DNA of 6,503 nucleotides from Simkania sp. Its GTDB lineage: Bacteria > Chlamydiota > Chlamydiia > Chlamydiales > Simkaniaceae. Position 1 is the first letter of the stretch; every line of letters starts with the position of its first letter. This document shows, in pieces, positions 1-6,409 of this stretch. A program made the translations under genes and the position numbers. Location of the stretch: NCBI GenBank assembly GCA_028279205.1, contig JANQSR010000086.1:1-6503 (forward strand). The letters run 5' to 3'. The notes under the pieces were generated by a model, which was not told the origin of the DNA, ran no database searches, and was given only the letters and a program-made list of their open reading frames with translations.

Positions 1-1
1 T

Positions 2-1873
2 TTTTTTGACATGGCGGTTAAATTTGATCCTGAAAATTGCGATCTCTTTCTCAATCAAGGGCTTGCACTTTTTGAGTATGGCAGCGGAAACGAAAAGGAG
101 GCGGGTCTTTCCCTAGCAGCCAAAAGCTTCAGGAAAGCTCTTTCAATCAATCCCAACTGTTTTGAAGCCTGGCATGCCTTTGGAAATACACTCTACCTTT
201 TGGGAATGCGCACAGGAGAACCGACCTACTTTAATCACGCAAAAGGGAAGTACGAAAAAGCACTCGCTTTGATTGCCAATCAAACGCAAGATGTCATAGC
301 AGATCTGTATTGGGATCTCGCGGATGTTTGGAGCAGACTTGCCGAGCGCTCTGGCGAAGCGGCAGATTTAAACTCAGCCATTAAATTCTATGAAAAAGCG
401 AAGCAATGTCAGGCTAGTCCCCCTTCCGAATTTTGGCTAAATTTTGGGGATGCTTACCGCGCACTTGGTGGAAAAATGAACGATCTAAACCTGCTTGTTG
501 AAGCGATCAACTGCTACAAAAATGGGGTCTCCATCTCCATTTCGTCCCATGTCGCCTGGCTTAAATTAGCAAATATCCTCAAAGAGCTCTATAGCTACAC
601 CCATGATGAAGATCACTATTCTCAGGCAAATGAGTGCTACTTGGCCTCTTCACAACTTTATCCAAACAATGCGCAGCTGTGGCTAAATTGGGCAGATTTT
701 TTACTCGAAAGTGGCAAACATTTCTGGGATATTAAGAAGTTACACTCTTGTATCGAAAAATGTCGCCGTGGACATACTTGTGATCCGAAAAACACCCACC
801 TGATCACTATTTGGTCTGAAGCCTTAGCTTACTTGGGCTTTTTCTCTGAAAAACTCAAATTTTTCAATAAGGCTCAGGAGAAGGTCGAGCCTCTCTACGA
901 AGCTGATTTAAAAGAGACGCGCCTCTATCACGCTTATGGCACCTGTTTGTTTCTCTTGGGTAAATATTTCAAAGATATCGACTACATCTATCAGTCGATC
1001 GAAAAATTTCAAGAGGGACTCAGCCTGAATCGATCGATCGATTACCTTTGGTTTGATATTGCGCTCGCCTACGTTACTGCTGCTGAACTCGATCGGGATA
1101 AGCAAAACTTTAAACATGCTTGCCGTTTTTTTAAACAAGCTCTCTATTTCAAAGTTAACAGCGTCTACCATTACCACTTTGGGTATTGTTATTTGAGATA
1201 TTCAGAGCTTGTTCATAGTCAACTTTTTGTCGAAAAAGCGCTTCACCATTTTGAAAAGGCGCTTGATATGCAAAAAACGGCATCCTATCAACGCCCCGAG
1301 TGGCTCTTTCACTATGCCATTGCTCTCGACTACCTCGGTGAGTATAGTGAAAGCGAGCTCTCCTACTTGAAAGCTCTCGACGTTTTGAATCAGGTCTTGA
1401 TACTCAGCCCCGATTTTCCTCAAATTCACGCGCAAATGGCGTTGACCTTAAGCCACTATGCCGAACTTTTAAACGAGTTAGAGATCTACCAGAAGGCCTT
1501 TCACCATTACCGCATCTCCCATCAAAAAGATCGAGAAGATGACCAAAATCTTCTAGACTGGGGAATCACCCTGGTCAATTTCGCAGAGCGTTTGGAAGAT
1601 CGCACTGAGCGCACGCAGTGTTATAAAGAAGCAGAATACAAGATGATTCAAGCGGCAAAACTGGGCAACTCTCACGCCTACTTTTCTCTTGCTTGTATCT
1701 ACTCGCTCATCAGCAATTATTCTCGCTCTATCTATTTCTTAGAAAAAGCTTACGCATTCGAAACCCTTCCTTCCCTGGAGGAGATCCTCGAAGAGGATTG
1801 GCTCGAAGGGGTTCGTACAACCGAACTGTTTGAAGATTTTATAGAAAAAATTAAGTCTGCCGTTCAAGAATAA
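2..1873 (+). CDS. TPR-repeat protein, 5' end cut by window edge
   Basis: The frame is open to the left window edge. The first ATG (position 11) has only a T-run and GAC before it, no ribosome binding site, and falls inside a repeat, so the true start lies upstream. Numbering from that ATG gives 620 residues to the TAA. Almost the whole product is a TPR-like helical array. The helix-A signature (aromatic, x2-4, G or A, x3, L/Y, x2, L-G or A-E) starts near residues 13, 53, 99, 141, 182, 223, 266, 306, 346, 386, 431, 472, 514 and 556. Helix B is recognisable as A-x3-Y/F-x-K-A, for example YEKAL at 81-85 and FEKAL at 414-418. The end (about 583-620) is an acidic capping segment with EEDWLEG. No signal peptide or catalytic motif is visible. 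TPR arrays bind proteins, so a scaffold or secretion-related adaptor is plausible, but the partner is unknown. Several other chlamydiae have lgt next to yidC; here this gene takes that place. Confidence 0.85.
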   Translation, partial: FFDMAVKFDPENCDLFLNQGLALFEYGSGNEKEAGLSLAAKSFRKALSINPNCFEAWHAFGNTLYLLGMRTGEPTYFNHAKGKYEKALALIANQTQDVIADLYWDLADVWSRLAERSGEAADLNSAIKFYEKAKQCQASPPSEFWLNFGDAYRALGGKMNDLNLLVEAINCYKNGVSISISSHVAWLKLANILKELYSYTHDEDHYSQANECYLASSQLYPNNAQLWLNWADFLLESGKHFWDIKKLHSCIEKCRRGHTCDPKNTHLITIWSEALAYLGFFSEKLKFFNKAQEKVEPLYEADLKETRLYHAYGTCLFLLGKYFKDIDYIYQSIEKFQEGLSLNRSIDYLWFDIALAYVTAAELDRDKQNFKHACRFFKQALYFKVNSVYHYHFGYCYLRYSELVHSQLFVEKALHHFEKALDMQKTASYQRPEWLFHYAIALDYLGEYSESELSYLKALDVLNQVLILSPDFPQIHAQMALTLSHYAELLNELEIYQKAFHHYRISHQKDREDDQNLLDWGITLVNFAERLEDRTERTQCYKEAEYKMIQAAKLGNSHAYFSLACIYSLISNYSRSIYFLEKAYAFETLPSLEEILEEDWLEGVRTTELFEDFIEKIKSAVQE

Positions 1874-1891
1874 GATTTTTTCTGTTATAAT
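1863..1891 (+). promoter_or_regulatory. extended -10 promoter for yidC-dnaA
   Basis: TATAAT at 1886-1891 is preceded by TG plus one base (1883-1885), a perfect extended -10 element. Seventeen bases upstream is TTCAAG (1863-1868), a weak -35 with three of six consensus bases, lying inside the last codons of the TPR gene. Transcription should start near 1898, giving a leader of about 30 bases before the yidC ATG. An extended -10 often compensates for a poor -35 in sigma-70-type (chlamydial sigma-66) promoters. No intrinsic terminator is visible between the TPR gene and yidC, so read-through is also possible. Confidence 0.6.
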
Positions 1892-1902
1892 GAACCATTT
1901 AT

Positions 1903-1920
1903 AATTACTAAAATTACTAA
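1903..1920 (+). repeat. 9-bp tandem duplication in yidC leader
   Basis: AATTACTAA occurs twice back to back (1903-1911 and 1912-1920), between the predicted transcription start and the yidC ribosome binding site, where the second copy merges into AAAGG (1919-1923). It makes the leader very AT-rich and probably unstructured, which favours translation initiation. It may simply be a replication-slippage duplication. Confidence 0.7.
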
Positions 1921-1929
1921 AGGTTCTCT

Positions 1930-4362
1930 ATGAATGTCCGTAGTATGATTTTCGTATTCGGCTTGGGTCTTTTTCTCTTTTTCATTAACCAATATTTCAC
2001 CTCAAAATGGCATCAAGAGAGCACAGAAAAAGGGGCAAGTGTCGAAAAGCAAACTGTTCAAGAGGGGTGGAATCGATCAGGGAGCGAAACTCTAGCTGCC
2101 ACTCCCAACCAACTTCCCCTATCCCCCCTCTATGAAGACCTTCAGGGGCGCACCCTTCTCTCCTATTCCGTGATTGCTTCCTCCGGTTCTTACCTCACCT
2201 TGAACTGGCAAGATAAAATGCCCAAACAGGTTTACGTTCAAAAAAGCCAAAAGTTTTTGCCCCTTTACCTGGTTACTGAGGGAAATGGCGTGGGAAAACT
2301 CTCCCTTTATAGCTCGGCTCACAAACCTGAAATCGTTTCGACTCATCTCCCTAAGACTGATGTGCAGCCGCTTCAATTTGTCAGTTTTGAAAAGGGGGAT
2401 GTCTTAGTTCATGTGGGTCTTTACGAAAATGGAGAGCTCTCCTTTCCCCAAGGCTCTATGAAGAGCAGTGCCATTGTCTTGTACCGAGCGGGAAACTCCT
2501 ACCTTCCTGTCGCCCTTTACGACGGGGCGCGCAGCTCGTTTCAACCTTTCAAAAATCTCGGGTCTTTAGAGAACCTAACCACCTACGAGCTAATGGGCCC
2601 CTCCTCTTCTACTTCTCAATTGCCAAAAAAAGAGGATCTCTACGTGTTATCAAATGAGTCTATGCAAGTCGTCTTCTCAAACTGGGGTGGAGCGATTGCC
2701 GAAGTGAACCTACCTTTTGAAAGGCAATCAAAGGGGTCGGCTGTCTTGCCCATCGATTTTGACAGGATCATAGATAGGCGTTACCCCTCGAACGCTCTCT
2801 TTCCTTCTCGCCCTTTTTATATCGTGGAAAAAAACCAAAGTGCAAAGCCTGTGCTCAAAAACCCTGTGACAGGAGGGTATTACCCCCTTTTAAGGCGTGG
2901 GATTGCCAAAGGAACCCCTTACCCCCCCTTCGCAATCTCACCCAGGTATTACGCATTCAACGTGATCTCCCCCGACCCCGAAACCTCTCAATCCCTTTAC
3001 CAAGTGACCCATTTCGACTCAGACTCGATTGAGTTTACGGCTAGATTGCAAAACCGGAAAATCACAAAAACATACAGACTGCCAAAAGAGGCAGATGAGG
3101 CTCCCTACTCCCTTTTTGCAACCGTCAGAGTCGAAGGGGACGCTCAAGGACTTTCTGTCACCTCAGGGGTTTTGGAAACCGAGTTGATTTCGGGCAGCCC
3201 CGCTCCCGCAATCAAATACAAGATGATGCAAAATCAGGAGCAGAAATTCGAAACCCTCTCTTTGCCAAAAAACTCAATAACCTTATCTTCCATCCGCCCA
3301 GACTGGGTCTCTAATTCAAACGGTTATTTTACCGCCATCATCGATCCGCTCAGCGAAATAGCCCCTGGCTTTCAGGTCGATCGTGTGCCAGGTAATATGG
3401 ATCCTTCACGCATTGCGATGATCGACTCTCAATATGATCTCTACCCAGCAACCGATTACCCAGGTTACATCGTGCATATGCCCCTTGCCCAAACTTCGAC
3501 ACCTGCCGACTTTCGCCTCTTCCTAGGCCCCATGCAGCACGACGTTTTAAAAAAAGTGGACAAAGCGTTTACAAATCAAATAACAGGTTACAATCCCAAT
3601 TACATCAAAACGCAAAGTTTCCACGGCTGGTTTGCCTTTATCTCAGAACCTTTCGCCAAATTTTTGCTTATCATCTTAAACTTTTGTCACAAAATCACCC
3701 ATTCTTGGGGTTTTTCGATCATTTTACTCACACTTGTCTTGCGCATCATCATGTACCCGCTCAACGCCTGGTCGATCAAGTCGACTCTCAGCATGCAGGC
3801 AATAGGACCAAAAATGGAAAAAATCAAAAAAAAGTACAAAAACGACCCCAAACGGAAGAACATAGAGACGATGAAGCTCTACAAGGAGCACAAAGTCAAC
3901 CCCGTTGGGGGATGTTTACCCCTTATCATTCAACTGCCATTTTTGATTGGGATGTTCGACCTTTTAAAATCGACCTTTTCTCTTCGAGGAACCCCCTTCA
4001 TTCCAGGGTGGATCAATAACCTGACAGCGCCAGATGTTCTCTTTGCTTGGGGGTATCCCATCCCTCTTATAGGAACCGCTTTTCACCTCCTTCCCATTTT
4101 GCTGGGAGTGATCACATTTTTCCAGTCTAAAATGAGCAAACATCAAGGTGAAGTTGGAGAGCAACAAAAAATCATGGCGATCATCATGCCAGCCGTCTTG
4201 ACCGTAATCTTTTATAAAATGCCTTCAGGACTTAACATTTACTTCTTATCCTCTACGTGTCTTCAGATATTACAGCAATGGTATGCTTCCAAGAAGGTTA
4301 AGCCTGTTAAAAAGGTTAAAAACTCAAAAGAGATTGAGATCAAACCCAAAGAGACCAAATGA
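1930..4362 (+). CDS. yidC: membrane protein insertase YidC, long chlamydial form
   Basis: YidC/Oxa1 insertase of the inner membrane; it inserts and folds membrane proteins alone or with SecYEG. Residues 5-22 form the first membrane segment. A very large periplasmic part follows (about 24-560). The usual beta-sandwich seems to begin near 239 (motif SNWGGAIAEV at 250-259), leaving about 210 additional residues after the first helix. The conserved insertase core is at 563-785: a membrane segment ending in LRIIMYP, whose Arg605 matches the groove arginine of YidC/SpoIIIJ; a charged cytoplasmic hairpin (about 620-655); the signature VNPVGGCLPLIIQLP (656-670); then hydrophobic segments near 711-730, 748-762 and 767-782. 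The tail (787-810) is lysine-rich, as in ribosome-binding Oxa1 tails. Length is 810 against about 550 in E. coli; chlamydial homologues are also near 800. The start is supported by AAAGG (1919-1923) six bases before the ATG and by the membrane helix directly after it. An A8 tract (3826-3833) lies in the cytoplasmic hairpin region. Its last bases overlap dnaA. Confidence 0.95.
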   Translation: MNVRSMIFVFGLGLFLFFINQYFTSKWHQESTEKGASVEKQTVQEGWNRSGSETLAATPNQLPLSPLYEDLQGRTLLSYSVIASSGSYLTLNWQDKMPKQVYVQKSQKFLPLYLVTEGNGVGKLSLYSSAHKPEIVSTHLPKTDVQPLQFVSFEKGDVLVHVGLYENGELSFPQGSMKSSAIVLYRAGNSYLPVALYDGARSSFQPFKNLGSLENLTTYELMGPSSSTSQLPKKEDLYVLSNESMQVVFSNWGGAIAEVNLPFERQSKGSAVLPIDFDRIIDRRYPSNALFPSRPFYIVEKNQSAKPVLKNPVTGGYYPLLRRGIAKGTPYPPFAISPRYYAFNVISPDPETSQSLYQVTHFDSDSIEFTARLQNRKITKTYRLPKEADEAPYSLFATVRVEGDAQGLSVTSGVLETELISGSPAPAIKYKMMQNQEQKFETLSLPKNSITLSSIRPDWVSNSNGYFTAIIDPLSEIAPGFQVDRVPGNMDPSRIAMIDSQYDLYPATDYPGYIVHMPLAQTSTPADFRLFLGPMQHDVLKKVDKAFTNQITGYNPNYIKTQSFHGWFAFISEPFAKFLLIILNFCHKITHSWGFSIILLTLVLRIIMYPLNAWSIKSTLSMQAIGPKMEKIKKKYKNDPKRKNIETMKLYKEHKVNPVGGCLPLIIQLPFLIGMFDLLKSTFSLRGTPFIPGWINNLTAPDVLFAWGYPIPLIGTAFHLLPILLGVITFFQSKMSKHQGEVGEQQKIMAIIMPAVLTVIFYKMPSGLNIYFLSSTCLQILQQWYASKKVKPVKKVKNSKEIEIKPKETK

Positions 4363-5666
4363 GATTGTGGCAGACTTTTCTTGAGAAACTCAAAAAGAAT
4401 CTTGGGGAAACTGCTTTTGAAAAGTGGGTCAAACCGCTTAAAGTTTTAAAGTTTGATGCCTTAAACCTCTACCTAGACACCACCAACTCTTTTTATATCT
4501 TTTGGTTTCAAGAGCACATAAAAGAGAGACCTCAAGATGAAAATGGTCGCAAAATCAAGCTCCACTTTTATCTCAATGGGAAACCTTTCGATCAACGCAG
4601 AAAAAAAACCCTTAAAAAGGAGAGTCCCAAAGAGTATTTTTCACCCGACCATCTGTTCTCTTTTGCAACCTTTGAAAACTTTGTGAAGGATGCTACCCCC
4701 TTCCTTGCAGGCACACTTCTAAAAGGTGCTGATAGCACCTATAATCCTCTCTTTTTATACGGCCCTTCAGGGTCGGGAAAGACTCACCTCCTGATGGCAA
4801 CCGCAAAAGAGCTTAAAAAGAGGGGCAAGGAGGTTTTTTATGTACAGACGCCAACCTTTGTCGATCACGTTGTTCGCGCTTTTAAAACTCACAGCTTGCG
4901 TGATTTTCGACTCGCCTATCGGAAAGTCGATTGTCTGATTTTAGATGATGTTCACCTTCTCAAAAAGAAAATTGCCACTCAAGAAGAGCTCTTCCACACG
5001 TTTAACCATCTACACACACAGGGAAAACAGCTTATCTTTGGTGCTAAAACCCTACCAAGGCGATTAGAAGGGATTGAAGAGAGGTTAAATAGTCGTTTTG
5101 AATGGGGAATGACACTCCCCCTTGAAGTAGCAACACCAACCGAGGTCAGACAAGTTTTAGAAAAAAAAGCTAAGCTTCTCGCACTGCCTCTAAAAGAGAG
5201 CGAGTCTATCCACCTCTATCAGAGATTTCCAAAAGTCTCTTCTCTCATTCGCGCCTTAGAAGCGTTGGCTCTGCGACTCCACACATCCAAGGTGAAACTC
5301 GATATTGCGACGATAAATGAATTGTTAAAAGATCTTATCCAAGAAGAGATGAAAGAGTGCTTGACACCTGAAAGAATCGTGAAAGTTGTCGCAGAAATCT
5401 TCAAGGTGGATGCAAATGAAATAATGGGGAAAAGACAGGACAAAGCGTGCGTTTTACCTAGAAAAACAGCCATGTATTTTTGTCGCAAAACAATCGAGAT
5501 GCCCTACCTAAAAATCGGAGAGTTCTTCTCAAGAGATCACTCAACAGTGATGTCGAGTGTCAAACAGATTGAGAAGGGTAAACAAGAAAAAAAGAGAGAG
5601 ATCCTTTTTCCAGTATTAAAAATCGAAGAGAAATTATACCAGGAAAAAGAGGGCTTTTCTACTTAA
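4359..5666 (+). CDS. dnaA: replication initiator DnaA, chlamydial DnaA_1 type
   Basis: Initiator ATPase that binds DnaA boxes at the origin, opens it and helps load the helicase. Domain I is at about 1-75 (W-x2-FL-x2-L pattern, then FEKWVKPLKV at 20-29). Domain II is nearly absent, a basic linker at about 78-95. Domain III (AAA+, about 96-330) has Walker A GPSGSGKT (135-142), Walker B LILDDV (193-198) and the box VII arginine finger region RLNSRFEWG (242-250). Domain IV (about 335-435) has the DNA-binding signature SRDHSTVMSS (391-400) and a basic loop KRQDK with LPRK. The region after Walker B reads GAKTLP where classical DnaA has SSDRPP, losing the sensor I Asp. The sensor II motif reads KVSSL (292-296) instead of NVREL, losing the Arg. 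The ATG overlaps the yidC stop (ATGA) with AAAGAG five bases upstream, which supports translational coupling. An A8 tract (4601-4608) sits in the linker and another (5161-5168) in domain III. No DnaA box was seen in the window. Chlamydiae usually encode two DnaA proteins; this looks like the yidC-linked one. Confidence 0.93.
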   Translation: MRLWQTFLEKLKKNLGETAFEKWVKPLKVLKFDALNLYLDTTNSFYIFWFQEHIKERPQDENGRKIKLHFYLNGKPFDQRRKKTLKKESPKEYFSPDHLFSFATFENFVKDATPFLAGTLLKGADSTYNPLFLYGPSGSGKTHLLMATAKELKKRGKEVFYVQTPTFVDHVVRAFKTHSLRDFRLAYRKVDCLILDDVHLLKKKIATQEELFHTFNHLHTQGKQLIFGAKTLPRRLEGIEERLNSRFEWGMTLPLEVATPTEVRQVLEKKAKLLALPLKESESIHLYQRFPKVSSLIRALEALALRLHTSKVKLDIATINELLKDLIQEEMKECLTPERIVKVVAEIFKVDANEIMGKRQDKACVLPRKTAMYFCRKTIEMPYLKIGEFFSRDHSTVMSSVKQIEKGKQEKKREILFPVLKIEEKLYQEKEGFST

Positions 5667-6193
5667 ATCTTAATGAACCGGTCGCCAGGCTTAGGCTGAT
5701 CCCCTTTTTTCTTTGGTTGGGGCAAACTTCTTGGGTGATGTCCTGGCCGATCCCTTTCGTCTGGTGGATCTTCAATTCCATCTACGATGTTTTGAACTTT
5801 TTTTCTCCATTTCTCCACAGCCTCGACAAAGATAGGAGCAAACCTTTTTAACTCAAAAGAATCAGTACCTGGTCCCATCTGGATGGTAGCGTGCATGAGG
5901 ATGAGCTCCTCTTCAAAAGCGATTCCAACTCCGCCACCAGCCATCTGACCACCGAGCATCGCACCAGAAAGCAATGCTTTGCAAAGTTTAAGTAAAATAG
6001 AATCGTCCTGTGGCAATCCATCTCTAACTGGACAATAAAGGTATAGCTTTCGAGTCGTATCTTCGTACGTCACATGGAGAGAAAAAAGATTGTCAATACC
6101 CAAAATACAGGTGTTGTTGTTGTCAAAAGCTAATTCAAGTTTGAGCTCTTTTCCAAACTCTTCAAGGTTAGCCTTGGCATTTTCTAAAGACAT
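5663..6193 (-). CDS. slc1: Slc1-like type III secretion chaperone (CesT/SycE family)
   Basis: A 176-residue protein that, from memory, closely matches chlamydial Slc1 (CT043 of C. trachomatis): N-terminal NAKANLEEFGKELKL, NNNTCIL (26-32), FSLHVTYE (37-44), an RDGLP segment (57-61), and the glycine-rich GAMLGGQMAGGGVGIA (77-92), which I recall as nearly identical in Slc1. Slc1 is a homodimeric class I chaperone that binds early effectors such as Tarp and ranks them for type III export; it acts in the cytoplasm at the secretion apparatus. The globular CesT-like fold should cover about 1-138. Residues 141-176 form a proline-rich, charged and probably disordered tail (PPDE, then PQPKKK). The start fits the family and has AAGGAG ten bases upstream. 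The gene converges on dnaA and the two stop codons share bases. The gene symbol is by similarity; the preferred effectors in this organism are unknown. No clear sigma-66 or sigma-28 promoter was found upstream. Confidence 0.88.
   Translation of the reverse strand: MSLENAKANLEEFGKELKLELAFDNNNTCILGIDNLFSLHVTYEDTTRKLYLYCPVRDGLPQDDSILLKLCKALLSGAMLGGQMAGGGVGIAFEEELILMHATIQMGPGTDSFELKRFAPIFVEAVEKWRKKVQNIVDGIEDPPDERDRPGHHPRSLPQPKKKGDQPKPGDRFIKI
5682..5710 (+). terminator. possible weak terminator after dnaA
   Basis: Sixteen bases past the dnaA stop, TCGCC (5682-5686) can pair with GGCTGA (5694-5699) using one bulged base, closing a 7-base loop. A T6 tract follows at 5705-5710 after a short CCCC stretch. 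The stem is short and imperfect, so it may not work. It lies inside the 3' coding part of the convergent chaperone gene, which is where a dnaA terminator would have to be, since the two genes leave no gap. Confidence 0.2.
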
Positions 6194-6203
6194 TTAAGAT
6201 ACA

Positions 6204-6209
6204 CTCCTT
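6204..6209 (-). promoter_or_regulatory. ribosome binding site of the Slc1-like gene
   Basis: On the minus strand AAGGAG ends ten bases before the ATG at 6193. The spacing is slightly long, but the motif is a near-perfect anti-Shine-Dalgarno match. It fixes the start at the methionine expected from the family (MS-x2-NA-x2-NL). Confidence 0.65.
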
Positions 6210-6233
6210 ACTAATTTACATATTGACTTTACG

Positions 6234-6409
6234 AGCAGGCGAAACAGAAATACCTCGGTGAAAGCTCCCTCCGCTTCAAAACGGGGGCTTCTAGGGATTG
6301 ATACCCAGACCATTCTGCCCAAGGGTCATAAAAGCAATATTACAGATGGCCTGGGAAAAAGTCAACAGCGAGCTTTCATCCGGGTGCAATCAAAAGTGTT
6401 GAGCCCTTT
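6234..6409. ncRNA. candidate structured RNA with 6S-like architecture
   Basis: The two halves pair over about 175 bases, with no gene here. Working inward: 6238-6240 pairs with 6403-6405 and 6243-6246 with 6397-6400, separated by two G/A mismatches (6241/6402 and 6242/6401). An asymmetric loop follows. Next, 6252-6267 pairs with 6370-6385 with one bulge on each side, including a perfect 8-bp block (GAAAGCTC, 6260-6267). A large bubble follows; its left strand holds a small hairpin (6268-6273 with 6282-6287) and its right strand is AAAAAGTC-like. The inner stem is 6304-6317 with 6343-6355 (CCCAG/CTGGG and CCAT/ATGG), capped by a 25-base loop. A rod with a central bubble is the 6S RNA layout, which mimics an open promoter and binds RNA polymerase. 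I do not recognise the primary sequence. Tandem G/A mismatches and a U-G pair in the small hairpin favour the plus strand. A U-G pair in the inner stem (6309/6350) and the usual side of the small hairpin favour minus, where it could instead be a leader of the chaperone gene. Promoter traces are weak (plus: TTAAGA 6194-6199 and TACATA 6217-6222). Confidence 0.4.

Noticed and set aside
1871..1892. Intrinsic terminator after the TPR gene
   Set aside because: There is a T-run (1876-1881) but no stable GC stem before it.
5633..5638. Minus-strand TATAAT near the end of dnaA, possible antisense promoter
   Set aside because: No acceptable -35 was seen at the right spacing, it points into dnaA with no gene to drive, and such hexamers are common in AT-rich coding sequence.
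1930..5666. Chromosomal origin next to dnaA
   Set aside because: I found no cluster of TTATNCACA-like DnaA boxes and no AT-rich unwinding region in the window; dnaA is flanked directly by coding sequence.
6223..6251. TTGACT at 6223 as -35 for a plus-strand RNA
   Set aside because: The -10 seventeen bases downstream is AGAAAT, which is poor, and a start near 6258 would cut off the outer stem of the candidate RNA.
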